Assembly (NCBI GenBank): GCA_964594075.1
Contig: CAZQKW010000014.1
Coordinates: 1-64,000 of the forward strand
From: CAZQKW01 sp964594075
Lineage (GTDB): Bacteria > Desulfobacterota > WTBG01 > CAIYCZ01
Reading direction: 5' to 3'
Length of the DNA: 64,000 bases
The notes beneath the pieces were generated by a model. It ran no database searches and was not told where the DNA came from. It saw only the letters and a list, made by a program, of their open reading frames with translations. Of the stretch, positions 8,802 through 16,909 are shown in pieces; positions within the stretch are counted from its first letter, which is position 1; the number at the start of each line of letters is the position of its first letter. Made by a program: the position numbers and the translations under genes.

Positions 8802-9568
8802 AAGAAGTCTCTCACGTCCTTTTCAAGGGAACGAAATAAGAGATAGGCAAGAAAAATAATAACATGCGTTATAACGGTGAGCGCTATGAGCCCTCCATAC
8901 CAGGGAGCGTCGTTAAAGACAAAAATGCTGCGATACGAAGAAATGATAATATGCGCAGGATTATATACCATGATTTTTTTTAAAAATTCCGGCAGAATAT
9001 CCTGAATGTAAACAATTGGAGTAAACCAGAACCAGAGCTGAAGCATGATGCCGATCACTTCCTTGAGATCCCTGATAAAAACAGTCACCGTGGCAGCACA
9101 TAAACCAAAACCAAAGGCAAATAACTGCTGCAGATAAAAGAGATAGGGAAGCAGTATGAGGCGAGCGTTAAACTGGTAGCCGCTGACGAACAAAAAAACA
9201 AAGAACAGCATCATCGCAATGACGTAAGTAATCGTCTCAGACAAAATGATATAGATGAGCAGGGATGGGAGAGATAACTTAACTTTGGATATCAGGTGTT
9301 TCGTGTCTATGAAAACTGACGTTGACCGGTAAATAGAATTGGAAAAAGCAGTCCACGGCAGAAGCCCGACGGTAAGATAGATGCTGTACGCATAAAATTC
9401 AGAACTGCCGGGAAGTTTTGCACCCATCAGCTTGCCAAAAATGGCTATATAAATAAATAGACTGACCAGCGGCCAGATAAGCGCCCAAACCGAGCCCAGA
9501 ATTGAACCTGCAAAGCGATCTGAAAAATCTCTTTTTGTGAGCTCAAGTATTAACGATACATTAATCAT
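8798..9568 (-). CDS. wzm: Polysaccharide ABC transporter permease (Wzm-like)
   Basis: This 256-residue ABC-2-type permease has six predicted membrane segments. The N-terminus LTKRDFSDRFAGSILGSVWA is the conserved amphipathic interface of Wzm/TagG proteins, and the length is typical. It forms the channel through which lipid-linked O-antigen crosses the inner membrane, with the Wzt ATPase encoded at 6254. The gene follows the first glycosyltransferase after a 23-base gap and ends in an ATGA overlap with the small membrane gene. No anomalies were seen. Confidence 0.93.
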   Translation of the reverse strand: MINVSLILELTKRDFSDRFAGSILGSVWALIWPLVSLFIYIAIFGKLMGAKLPGSSEFYAYSIYLTVGLLPWTAFSNSIYRSTSVFIDTKHLISKVKLSLPSLLIYIILSETITYVIAMMLFFVFLFVSGYQFNARLILLPYLFYLQQLFAFGFGLCAATVTVFIRDLKEVIGIMLQLWFWFTPIVYIQDILPEFLKKIMVYNPAHIIISSYRSIFVFNDAPWYGGLIALTVITHVIIFLAYLLFRSLEKDVRDFL

Positions 9569-9591
9569 ATTTGGAAAGAGAGATTAATGAT

Positions 9592-10698
9592 TCAATTGAC
9601 CAGGCTCCGAATAACTGATTCGTATTCCGGCAGAGCCTTTTCCCACGAGAACAACTTTGGTTCTATAATTTCAAAATCATTATGAAACATGCGTATCACA
9701 CCCTGAGCAAGCGCCTGGCTGTCAGCCTTTTTTACTTTAACCACTTTGCCAAAGACGACCTCGGGCAGCGAACCGGTATCAGTCACAACAACTTTTTTCC
9801 CCATCATACAACTCTCTGCCGCGGAAAATCCAAATCCCTCCGATAACGACGGGATAACTATGGTATCGGCAACATTGATATAATCTGGAAGGCGCTCAAG
9901 CGGCACCGGATCAATGACCACAATATTGCCCGTCGCAGCATTTACCGCATCTATGAGATGCCGGGCGCGCCGGTATTCCGCCTTTGTTTCACGGCTGAGA
10001 ATAAGCAGCAAAACGCTCCCCGGAATAGCTTGTGATATTTCAGGAACTGCTGCGATAAGATACGGCAGGCCTTTTGACCCCCCGGGACGCCCAAAATACA
10101 GATAAACAAACGGAGCATCTCCCACCAGTAATTTTCGCAGTGATTCATCTGGCGGTCTGGGATAAAACAGGCTGCCGTCAACGCCATGGTAAATTACGTT
10201 AATAGAGGATTCTGGAACGCCGTATTCCATTAGTTTTTTTTTGGTATACTGGCTGAATGCAAGATAACGGTCAAACCGACGGGTAACAATGTAGCGTTCA
10301 TATCCCCTATACAGAAAATAACTAAAGGGTTTAAAATAGCGCCAGTGCTCGGAAAGAATTTCATGCACCATAACTATGGATTTCTTCTTAAATTGACGGG
10401 CAAGCCAGTAACCCGCAAGCGCAGAAGCATATGTGGCGCACAGTATCACGTCAGCATGCGCAGCCAGTTTCCGTGCTTTCATATACGCAACAATGCTATG
10501 CAGCGAGCGGGGAACACGAACCGTTCGACACACCGTAACATTGTGTGCCTTTTCGATGCTTTCCTTTATCCCTTGCACCGGTCTGGTGATTACGGTGACC
10601 CGGTGATTTTTGCTGAAATATTCGGCAATGTGTCTGTTGACAACTTCTGCTCCTCCTATGTAAGGATAATAATGATCGCAGAGTAATAATAAATTCAT
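9592..10698 (-). CDS. GT4-family glycosyltransferase, first gene of the O-antigen operon
   Basis: The 368-residue GT-B enzyme begins MNLLLLCDHYYPYIGGAEVV, a standard GT4 glycine loop. The C-terminal domain shows FVYLYFGRPGGSKGLPYLIA and the donor motif PSLSEGFGFSAAESCMMGKK. It probably initiates or extends the glycan that Wzm/Wzt exports. The ATG at 10698 lies about 30 bases downstream of a possible promoter. The gene is divergent from the O-antigen ligase-like gene at 10958, so the 260-base gap probably holds both promoters. Confidence 0.9.
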   Translation of the reverse strand: MNLLLLCDHYYPYIGGAEVVNRHIAEYFSKNHRVTVITRPVQGIKESIEKAHNVTVCRTVRVPRSLHSIVAYMKARKLAAHADVILCATYASALAGYWLARQFKKKSIVMVHEILSEHWRYFKPFSYFLYRGYERYIVTRRFDRYLAFSQYTKKKLMEYGVPESSINVIYHGVDGSLFYPRPPDESLRKLLVGDAPFVYLYFGRPGGSKGLPYLIAAVPEISQAIPGSVLLLILSRETKAEYRRARHLIDAVNAATGNIVVIDPVPLERLPDYINVADTIVIPSLSEGFGFSAAESCMMGKKVVVTDTGSLPEVVFGKVVKVKKADSQALAQGVIRMFHNDFEIIEPKLFSWEKALPEYESVIRSLVN

Positions 10699-10730
10699 GA
10701 AAATTATATGCTTGCGTTGAATACTATTAT

Positions 10731-10760
10731 TTTATACATAAGTTATATTATTTAAAACAA
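10731..10760 (-). promoter_or_regulatory. Possible promoter of the O-antigen operon
   Basis: On the minus strand a TTGTTT hexamer (10755-10760) is separated by 18 bases from TATAAA (10731-10736), about 30 bases upstream of the first glycosyltransferase start. The surrounding sequence is A+T-rich, so a chance match is possible. Confidence 0.35.
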
Positions 10761-10825
10761 AATATCAACATCACATTAGCCGGCAACCCGTCGTGCAAGA
10801 GCGGCTTGTTGTAAATATGATAGGG

Positions 10826-10932
10826 CAAGGGCTGAGATCCCAGATTCATTCTTGACGTATTGAATTGACGCGCTGTTGATACAGTTAAGATTCTTCACTT
10901 CATTCAGAATGACACGTTTTCAACAGCCTGAT
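10826..10932 (+). repeat. Dispersed repeat A, copy 1
   Basis: This copy contains the recurring core GATTCTTCACTTCATTCAG followed by AATGACACGTTTTCAACAGC, preceded by an AAGGGCTGAGATC / CGTATTGAA segment. Related copies lie at 14395, 16622, 18852, 41636 and (reverse) 45810. All are between genes, and none holds a convincing reading frame. Confidence 0.75.
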
Positions 10933-10957
10933 AGACAGTTTATATAGGAACAAATTT

Positions 10958-13375
10958 TTGAAAATAAGCACGATCCTCTTTGCAATACTTTCAATTATAT
11001 GTCTGGTATTACCGCGATGTTTTGGCGCCGATTCTTTTGGTTCAGATTTTTGGGAAACACCACTTACTGTTCCCGGAAATAATTTTTTGCTGCTTCTGTG
11101 TTTGGCCGCAGGTGTTTTTTATCTTTTTTGCAGTGCCAGCCCGTTCCGTCGGTCGTTTTATCCCCTTTTGCTTACTATTTTTTTTCTGATCGTTTTAATT
11201 TCGTCGGCTGTGCACCTAACAGCCCTGTCCAGATTGCCGTTAGATGGATATGTAACGGTTGATTATCATACGGTGGAATGGGCGCAGCACTTTACCAATC
11301 GCGTGGGACGAATGTATATGACCTTGCCGCTGCTTTTTTTAGCGGCGCTTTTAATATGGCGTGATGCGACAAACCCTTACTTTTTGCTGTTATTTGTGCC
11401 CCTGTTGTTTTTACCATCCTGTGCCGTAGCGGCATATCAGTATTTTTTTGACCGATTCTTTCTCGCCCCTACCAGCAGCATGATTTTTGGCCTTTCTGCC
11501 CATGGGTGCGCCATTGGAATATCCGTATATTTTTTGAGCATCATTGCCTTTGCGGGTATCTGGTTGAATTTTAGAAACCGTTATACATATCTTTTCATCT
11601 TTGCCTTTTTGGCGATGGTAGGAACGCATTTTTTACAGACACAGCAAACAGTGCAAATTGGATGGCTGCTTTTAGCCGGGCTGTTGCCCAGAATGTATCT
11701 GTATGCGGCAGCAGAGACGCGCACATTTTCTAAATTGGCCAGACGCCTTGCCCATGCGCTGGCTTTCGGTGTGGTGATCATTGCCGCAGTCATGTTATGT
11801 GGAAAGTATTTTTTGTCCGCACACGATGTTTTTCTCCAGCGTCTTTACGCAGAGCACCCGCAAAAAGCACCACGACAAACGTCTATTATCGACGATTGCA
11901 AAATAGTAGCGCAGAAACATGACAGCGCGCGCATCTATTATGCCGCCCCAGCAATACACATGTTCATGGATGCGCCGCTCATTGGTTGGGGGCCGGCCGG
12001 CTATCAACATAATCAGCTTAACTACCAGCATCGCTATAATATTCCAGCGGGGCCCATTCATAATGCGGCAGACTATTATCTACAGCTATTGGCGGACTTA
12101 GGCTTGCTCGGGTGTCTGGTGGCGGTGTTCATTCATCTATATCCGCTCTGGATGGTCTATAAGATACGCAACCGCATTAGCGGGGTCTCCTCTCGGCTGT
12201 GCGCTGCGCTGCTGGGGAGTGCATCTGCCATATGGCTGCTTCTGTATATAACCGGGCCGCATGTGGATTATCTTGAAGTATTATGGCCTTATGCGTGCAT
12301 TCAAGCCGTCATGGTTACCATAGCACTGCAGCACGGTTATCAACCAAAGTCGCTGAGCACCAAAACATTTATTTCCGCCGTCGCCCTGGCGGCAACACTC
12401 TATGGAATTGGATGTTTAAAAAATGCGTTCTCCTTTCATGCCTATAACTATGCGCTAAAAATTTCCGGCATCGTCAGCGGGGGATATCACCCGGAGTGGC
12501 AGTTTGAAAATAATGAGATAAAACGCTGGATTTGGACCAGCAAGAACATGCAGTTCAAAGCCACCGCTGCGTCAGATTATTTTATGTTTTTAATCGCTGC
12601 AAGTCCCCATAATAGCGCGCCCCCTCAAGGCCTTACCGTAACGCTGCGCGTCAATGGGAATACACTGGATAGGGTAACATTTATAAATGGAGGAACAAAA
12701 TCGCTACTCTATTATGTTCCCGGTTTAAAGGATACGGAGGTTTTATTTTCAATTCATGCCAGCAAAACGTTTAAACCGTCAGAAAAGGGTGAGACTAAGG
12801 ACTCCCGCGAGTTAGGAGTTATGCTGCTCACCACATTTGCCAAACGCGACGACGGCTCTCCGGTGCTCAATGGCATAACGATAAATTCCTCCGGCTATCC
12901 TTTTTTACGGCTAAAGGAGGAAAAAAATCGTCCTCTGCATTTTCGAAATGCACTATTTCTTGCTGAATTGCCCGAAGGAGATTGCGGTTTTTATACATGG
13001 GAGACGTGGGATGCTCAAATGGTTGGGGCGTGGCCGAAAGGTGTTCCATTGCGGTTACGCTGGACTGGTATGCGTGCATCCATGCCGATACCGGATTTCT
13101 GGAAGCATAAAGACGGGGCTTTATATGTATATGCAGGACATCCAGACCTAAACCACGATCCTGTGATGCTGACAATTTATGCCGGGGGAGATATAATAAA
13201 AACGGTTACGTTTGCCGAGCAGCGCTGGCTTGCCATACCCATTGCATCTTCACTCATTTCGCGTCATACTATGGTAACGTTTCAAGTGAACCGGACGTGG
13301 AACCCCCGGTTAACGGGACAGTCATCTGATTCCAGAGACCTTGGCGTGGCAATTGCCATCCCGCCGCAACCCTAA
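10958..13375 (+). CDS. O-antigen ligase/polymerase-like membrane protein with large C-terminal beta domain
   Basis: The first ~500 of 805 residues contain ten or more hydrophobic helices. The hallmark Wzy_C/WaaL-type loop IHNAADYYLQLLADLGLLGC is near residue 370, preceded by the APLIGWGPAGYQ motif. Such enzymes join O-antigen to lipid A core or polymerise repeat units on the periplasmic side. The last ~280 residues are a polar, beta-rich region with internal similarity (two DSRELGV/DSRDLGV stretches, each after an F-x-V-type strand), unusual for simple WaaL proteins. The start is TTG at 10958 with AGGA seven bases upstream. It is divergent from the Wzm/Wzt operon. Ligase rather than polymerase is inferred, because an ABC-type pathway needs a ligase and not a Wzy. 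Confidence 0.78.
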   Translation: MKISTILFAILSIICLVLPRCFGADSFGSDFWETPLTVPGNNFLLLLCLAAGVFYLFCSASPFRRSFYPLLLTIFFLIVLISSAVHLTALSRLPLDGYVTVDYHTVEWAQHFTNRVGRMYMTLPLLFLAALLIWRDATNPYFLLLFVPLLFLPSCAVAAYQYFFDRFFLAPTSSMIFGLSAHGCAIGISVYFLSIIAFAGIWLNFRNRYTYLFIFAFLAMVGTHFLQTQQTVQIGWLLLAGLLPRMYLYAAAETRTFSKLARRLAHALAFGVVIIAAVMLCGKYFLSAHDVFLQRLYAEHPQKAPRQTSIIDDCKIVAQKHDSARIYYAAPAIHMFMDAPLIGWGPAGYQHNQLNYQHRYNIPAGPIHNAADYYLQLLADLGLLGCLVAVFIHLYPLWMVYKIRNRISGVSSRLCAALLGSASAIWLLLYITGPHVDYLEVLWPYACIQAVMVTIALQHGYQPKSLSTKTFISAVALAATLYGIGCLKNAFSFHAYNYALKISGIVSGGYHPEWQFENNEIKRWIWTSKNMQFKATAASDYFMFLIAASPHNSAPPQGLTVTLRVNGNTLDRVTFINGGTKSLLYYVPGLKDTEVLFSIHASKTFKPSEKGETKDSRELGVMLLTTFAKRDDGSPVLNGITINSSGYPFLRLKEEKNRPLHFRNALFLAELPEGDCGFYTWETWDAQMVGAWPKGVPLRLRWTGMRASMPIPDFWKHKDGALYVYAGHPDLNHDPVMLTIYAGGDIIKTVTFAEQRWLAIPIASSLISRHTMVTFQVNRTWNPRLTGQSSDSRDLGVAIAIPPQP

Positions 13376-13407
13376 TTATTGAGGGGGTCTCCAAAACCAG
13401 TAGCTTC

Positions 13408-13455
13408 AGTGAAGCTCCCCGCCTACAACGCGGGGCCTGCGAGGCATGAAACCGG
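13408..13455 (+). repeat. Dispersed hairpin repeat C, copy 1
   Basis: The unit runs GTGAAGCTCCCCGC, spacer, GCGGGG, then GAGGCATGAAACCGG. The CCCCGC/GCGGGG arms form a strong hairpin. A nearly identical copy lies in reverse orientation at 18902-18947. The hairpin sits just after the O-antigen ligase-like gene and could also end its transcript. Confidence 0.65.
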
Positions 13456-13538
13456 ACAACGAATATAACGACACTGCTCTTATTTTTTGGCTTATTGATG
13501 CATAATAAAATTATGAAAAGAACTATTTAATTTCAACG

Positions 13539-13973
13539 ATGATTACCTTTAAAACAGAAACTGATCGCCAGGAATTGTTGGCGGCGTTGAATCACAACAT
13601 GAACGAAGAGTTTCGCGCGACGCTTCAGTATATCGCCCACCGCATATTGGCAAAAGCCGAAAACCCGGTGCTTGCAGAAGCATTCAAATCAGCAGCGCTT
13701 GATGAAATGTCCCACATTCTCTTTTTCTCCGACTTGATAACCAAATATTGCGGCACACCGCATCTTCAACAATGGGACATTGACAGAAGCACGGATATCT
13801 CAGAAATGCTGAAACAGGACATTGTGCTGGAAAAGGCAGCACGCAAACGCTATGATGATCAACTTGAACAATTCAGCGGCTACGCCGAGTTCTGCTCAAT
13901 AATAAACAGCGTGCGTGCAGATGAAGAAGAGCATGAGATTGAATTTACCAGATATCTTCAGGAGCAGCGCTGA
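13539..13973 (+). CDS. Ferritin-like di-iron protein (bacterioferritin-related)
   Basis: The 144-residue all-helical protein has the ferritin-like metal motif spread over four helices: NMNEEFRATLQYIAHRI, LDEMSHILFFSDLI (E-x2-H), IVLEKAARKRYDDQL and VRADEEEHEIEF (E-x2-H). Bacterioferritins and Dps-like or bacterial DUF2202-type proteins use this arrangement to oxidise and store ferrous iron. It is slightly shorter than classical Bfr (about 158), so it may be a non-caging relative. It stands alone, with repeats on either side. Confidence 0.85.
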   Translation: MITFKTETDRQELLAALNHNMNEEFRATLQYIAHRILAKAENPVLAEAFKSAALDEMSHILFFSDLITKYCGTPHLQQWDIDRSTDISEMLKQDIVLEKAARKRYDDQLEQFSGYAEFCSIINSVRADEEEHEIEFTRYLQEQR

Positions 13974-14010
13974 TTACCCACCCTGAAAATAAAAAAACCA
14001 TTTTTAATAT

Positions 14011-14394
14011 CTGTCTTGTCCCACATAGCAAATTAACTCGATATGTATGCTTAGTTTTTGGCAGTTGAGATTGCCACCTCGCTGTCGCGTCTCCTAAGAA
14101 ACTTCTTTCTTTTATGAGCACTGTAAGCTGTGACTGCGCGTCCCGCGTAGTGACGTTCTTACGCGGTCAGTGCGAAGGCGACAACGGTGCCTGAAGCAAT
14201 CGTTTCTCTTGAGCGTTTAAGAAACGCGTTTCATTCATTGAACAACCTCGAAGCGCAGCGCCGGGGTCATACTCGCGCAATGACCGTTACAAGGGGTGTA
14301 TGAAGTGATCGGGGCATTGCGCGCGTGTGAGCCAAAGCCCTGAGGCACCGATAGGGGAGGCACTCCCCTATTTTAAACACTATTGTATCAATAT
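14011..14394 (+). repeat. Dispersed repeat B, longest copy
   Basis: This ~385-base gene-free stretch starts with CTTGTCCCACATAGC / TTAACTCG, includes TTTTTGGCAGTTGAGATTG, then AATGACCGTTACAA and GAGCCAAAGCCCTGAGGCA. The same blocks in the same order appear at 31121-31245 (shortened) and in reverse at 55538-55731. This copy has about 200 extra bases in the middle, with several nested inverted repeats (GCGTTTCTTAAACGC-like). No coding frame is convincing. Confidence 0.75.
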
Positions 14395-14466
14395 ATTAAA
14401 GTGCCATGCTGGTGCTACCGGGGAGCTTTTAACTTCGTCCAGAATGACAAATGGTTAACAGCCGGC
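14395..14466 (+). repeat. Dispersed repeat A, copy 2 (diverged)
   Basis: GTGCCATGCTGGTGCTACCG and CTTCGTCCAGAATGACA match copy 3 (16622-16720) and the family core. It abuts repeat B directly, so the two families are nested here in the gap between the ferritin-like gene and the MORN-repeat gene. Confidence 0.6.
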
Positions 14467-14472
14467 CAGTCT

Positions 14473-14967
14473 TCACTCTATAGAGGGATACTGCTTGTCA
14501 TAGATTAATTTCCCCTTTTTATTATATGCTTTCATGCTGGTTTTCTTGCCATTGTGAAAGGTGCTGACATATTGCACCGTTCCATCGGTGTAAAAGCGTT
14601 TTGCTTCTCCATCAAGTATGCCGTCCCGGTAGTGTTCTTCGGAGAATATCTGTCCGCTGTCATAGTAGTTTCTAACAACGCCGTTTCGTTTGCCATTGGT
14701 ATAGGTGCCCTCAAAGCTTATCTGTCCTTTCGGACTATAATCTTTTACCGTTCCCTCTGGCACCCCATGCCGGAATGTCTCTTCCTTTTTTAATGTTCCA
14801 TCCGCGTAATATTCTTTTTTAACCCCCTCTATTTTGCCCTTGCTCTCGTACCATTCAGCTTTTAATCTGCCGTTAGGGTAATATTCCTGCTTCAACTCTC
14901 CGGCATGGAGAAACGTAGAACACACTAAATAAAAAAGCAACACCATGAGCATTAATGTTTGACGCAT
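14473..14967 (-). CDS. Exported MORN-repeat (YwqK-type) protein
   Basis: After a cleavable signal peptide (hydrophobic residues 4-20, cleavage near LHAGE), the 164-residue protein is made of about five 23-residue MORN_2 repeats with the pattern YY-x-D/N-G-x-L/I-K/F. Examples are EYYADGTLKKEETFRHGVPE and RNYYDSGQIFSEEHYRDGIL. Such repeats form a beta-solenoid sheet used for protein or lipid contacts. Some relatives are annotated as 'YwqK antitoxin', but nothing here supports a toxin-antitoxin role. It lies 15 bases downstream of malQ on the same strand and may be co-transcribed. Confidence 0.8.
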   Translation of the reverse strand: MRQTLMLMVLLFYLVCSTFLHAGELKQEYYPNGRLKAEWYESKGKIEGVKKEYYADGTLKKEETFRHGVPEGTVKDYSPKGQISFEGTYTNGKRNGVVRNYYDSGQIFSEEHYRDGILDGEAKRFYTDGTVQYVSTFHNGKKTSMKAYNKKGKLIYDKQYPSIE

Positions 14968-14982
14968 ACTTAGTACCTCCTT

Positions 14983-16512
14983 CTATTTTTCTATTGCTGT
15001 ATTGCGCTGCATACGGCCAAATGTTCTGGTCAGCGTTGAAAGATTATCAGCATATGCCGCGGTAATCTGGTCAGGCGTCACGCGCCATTCCCAATTGCCG
15101 TGAGTTGTGCCGGGACGATTCATGCGCGATTCTGCGCCGAGCCTGAGAATATCCTGCAGCGGAAAAATCACGGTCTTGGCAACCGACATCATGGCAAGAC
15201 GGATAAATTCATGGGGAATCTCATCTGCTGATACCTCCCGGCCAAGATAATTAAACAGTCGTCTGCGGTCTTCCGCCGTTGTTTCCTGTTCGAACCATCC
15301 TCGAGTGGTGTTATTATCATGCGTTCCGGTATAGACCACGCAATGAGGAGTGTAATTGTGGGGAAGATAGGGATGCGTCGGCAGATCTTCGCTAAATGCA
15401 AATTGCAGCACTTTCATGCCGGGAAACCCAAAACGCTGCATAATGTCCCGCACATCGTCGGTAATCACTCCCAGATCTTCTGCTATAAGCGACAGCGATG
15501 GAAACTTCTTAATAAGTTTTTTAAAAAATTCTGCCGCAGGGGCATCCACCCAGACGCCATTAATTGCAGTCTGTTCATGTGCCGGGACTTCCCAGAATGC
15601 CACAAATCCCCGGAAATGATCAATACGCACGATATCATACAGCGTCATATAACGGGCCATTCGTTCAAGCCACCATTTAAAACCCGTTTTCTTAAGAACT
15701 TCCCAGTTATATACCGGATTACCCCATAACTGACCCGTTGCACTAAAATAATCAGGCGGCACACCGGCACTAAACAACGGCCTTTTGTTGGTATCAAGTT
15801 TAAAAATCTCGGTATTCGTCCATACATCTACGCTATCAAGATTCACATACATAGGCATATCGCCTATGATTCTGATGCCTCGCGCATTGCAGTATGCTTT
15901 AAGTGATGCCCACTGTTTATAAAAAATATATTGCAACCATTGTTCCCGTTCAATGTCGTCCTCATAGGTTTCTTTAATATAATTAAGCTGGTGCGTGTCG
16001 CGATCCCGGCAGGACGGTTCCCATTCATTCCAGGGTTTTCCCTTGTTGCGACCTTTAATAACTTTAAACAAGGCATAATCATCTAGCCAATCACGGTTAT
16101 GCGTGCAGAAAGCCTTAAAGGCATCTCTTTCTAATCCTGTTGCACGGTAACGATTATAGGCCGTGCGCAACAGTTGGGCCTTGTAAGGAATAACCAGGGA
16201 ATAATCACATCTTCCCGCGGGAAATGACGGCTGGCGTGCAATGTCTTCATCGGTCAAGAAACCGGACTGGACTAAAAGCTCGGGACTGATAAGCATGGTA
16301 TTGCCGGCATATGAGGAAACTGTGCTATAGGGCGAATTACCGCATACCTGGTCAGTCGGATTGAGCGGCAGCACCTGCCAATAGCTCTGTTTCGCCTGAA
16401 GCAGAAAATCTGCAAAATTAAAAGCCGCCGGGCCGACATCCCCAATACCGCATGGCGAAGGGAGCGATGAGATATGCAATAGTATGCCACTGCCTCTGGT
16501 ATCCATAATCAA
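14983..16512 (-). CDS. malQ: 4-alpha-glucanotransferase (amylomaltase)
   Basis: This 509-residue GH77 enzyme has the family start RGSGILLHISSLPSPCGIGD and the glycine-rich DQVCGNSPYSTVSSYAGN segment. The catalytic motifs are RIDHFRGF (nucleophile Asp), LIAEDLGVITDDV (acid/base Glu) and YTGTHDNNTTRGWF (third Asp). It disproportionates maltodextrins by moving alpha-1,4-glucan segments, in glycogen or maltodextrin turnover in the cytoplasm. The length is typical for bacterial MalQ. The start is 16512 or ATG 16506 two codons later. It is followed by the MORN-repeat gene. Confidence 0.95.
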   Translation of the reverse strand: MIMDTRGSGILLHISSLPSPCGIGDVGPAAFNFADFLLQAKQSYWQVLPLNPTDQVCGNSPYSTVSSYAGNTMLISPELLVQSGFLTDEDIARQPSFPAGRCDYSLVIPYKAQLLRTAYNRYRATGLERDAFKAFCTHNRDWLDDYALFKVIKGRNKGKPWNEWEPSCRDRDTHQLNYIKETYEDDIEREQWLQYIFYKQWASLKAYCNARGIRIIGDMPMYVNLDSVDVWTNTEIFKLDTNKRPLFSAGVPPDYFSATGQLWGNPVYNWEVLKKTGFKWWLERMARYMTLYDIVRIDHFRGFVAFWEVPAHEQTAINGVWVDAPAAEFFKKLIKKFPSLSLIAEDLGVITDDVRDIMQRFGFPGMKVLQFAFSEDLPTHPYLPHNYTPHCVVYTGTHDNNTTRGWFEQETTAEDRRRLFNYLGREVSADEIPHEFIRLAMMSVAKTVIFPLQDILRLGAESRMNRPGTTHGNWEWRVTPDQITAAYADNLSTLTRTFGRMQRNTAIEK

Positions 16513-16621
16513 TCAGATATTATCGTTTACGATATGTGCCGAGAAGGCCCCCGGTCTTGAACGCGGGAATAAATAAACGCAAAATGACATATCAATCAGA
16601 ATTAGGTTGTTGAAAATTATG

Positions 16622-16720
16622 CAACTCTAAGGGCTGTGATTCGGGTTTCATTTTCAACGTATTGAAGTACCATGCTGGTGCTGCCGTTAAGATGCTGCAC
16701 TTCGTTCAGCATGACCCTTT
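16622..16720 (+). repeat. Dispersed repeat A, copy 3
   Basis: CTAAGGGCTGTGATTC, CAACGTATTGAAGTACCATG and TTCGTTCAGCATGACCC align block by block with copies at 10826, 14395 and 41636. It sits in the gap between malQ and pyk. Confidence 0.7.
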
Positions 16721-16839
16721 TTAACCGCCCGTAATTGTCCTGATACCCTGCGCGATGAGCAGCGAGCATCACCTGACGCCTTGTTTTATATCCTGAAATA
16801 CAAAAGTTGTCCATTGAGAAAATAAAATAGAATTTCATA

Positions 16840-16879
16840 TTGACTCTGTTTGTTGAGTAGATTATGGATTAACTATAAT
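16840..16879 (+). promoter_or_regulatory. Likely promoter of pyk
   Basis: TTGACT (16840-16845) is followed after 17 bases by TATGGA (16863-16868), and a consensus TATAAT lies at 16874-16879. Transcription would start just before the ATG at 16910, which excludes the upstream TTG at 16850 as the translation start. Confidence 0.45.
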
Positions 16880-16909
16880 ACTTATCACACCTCTAACAGC
16901 CGAGCATCT

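Noticed and set aside
14473..14967. Toxin-antitoxin role for the MORN-repeat protein
   Set aside because: It has a signal peptide and no toxin gene beside it; the antitoxin name is only a carry-over from family annotation.
16617..16838. Open frame of 73 codons on the minus strand
   Set aside because: It overlaps dispersed repeat A and a gene-free gap, with no ribosome binding site or family.
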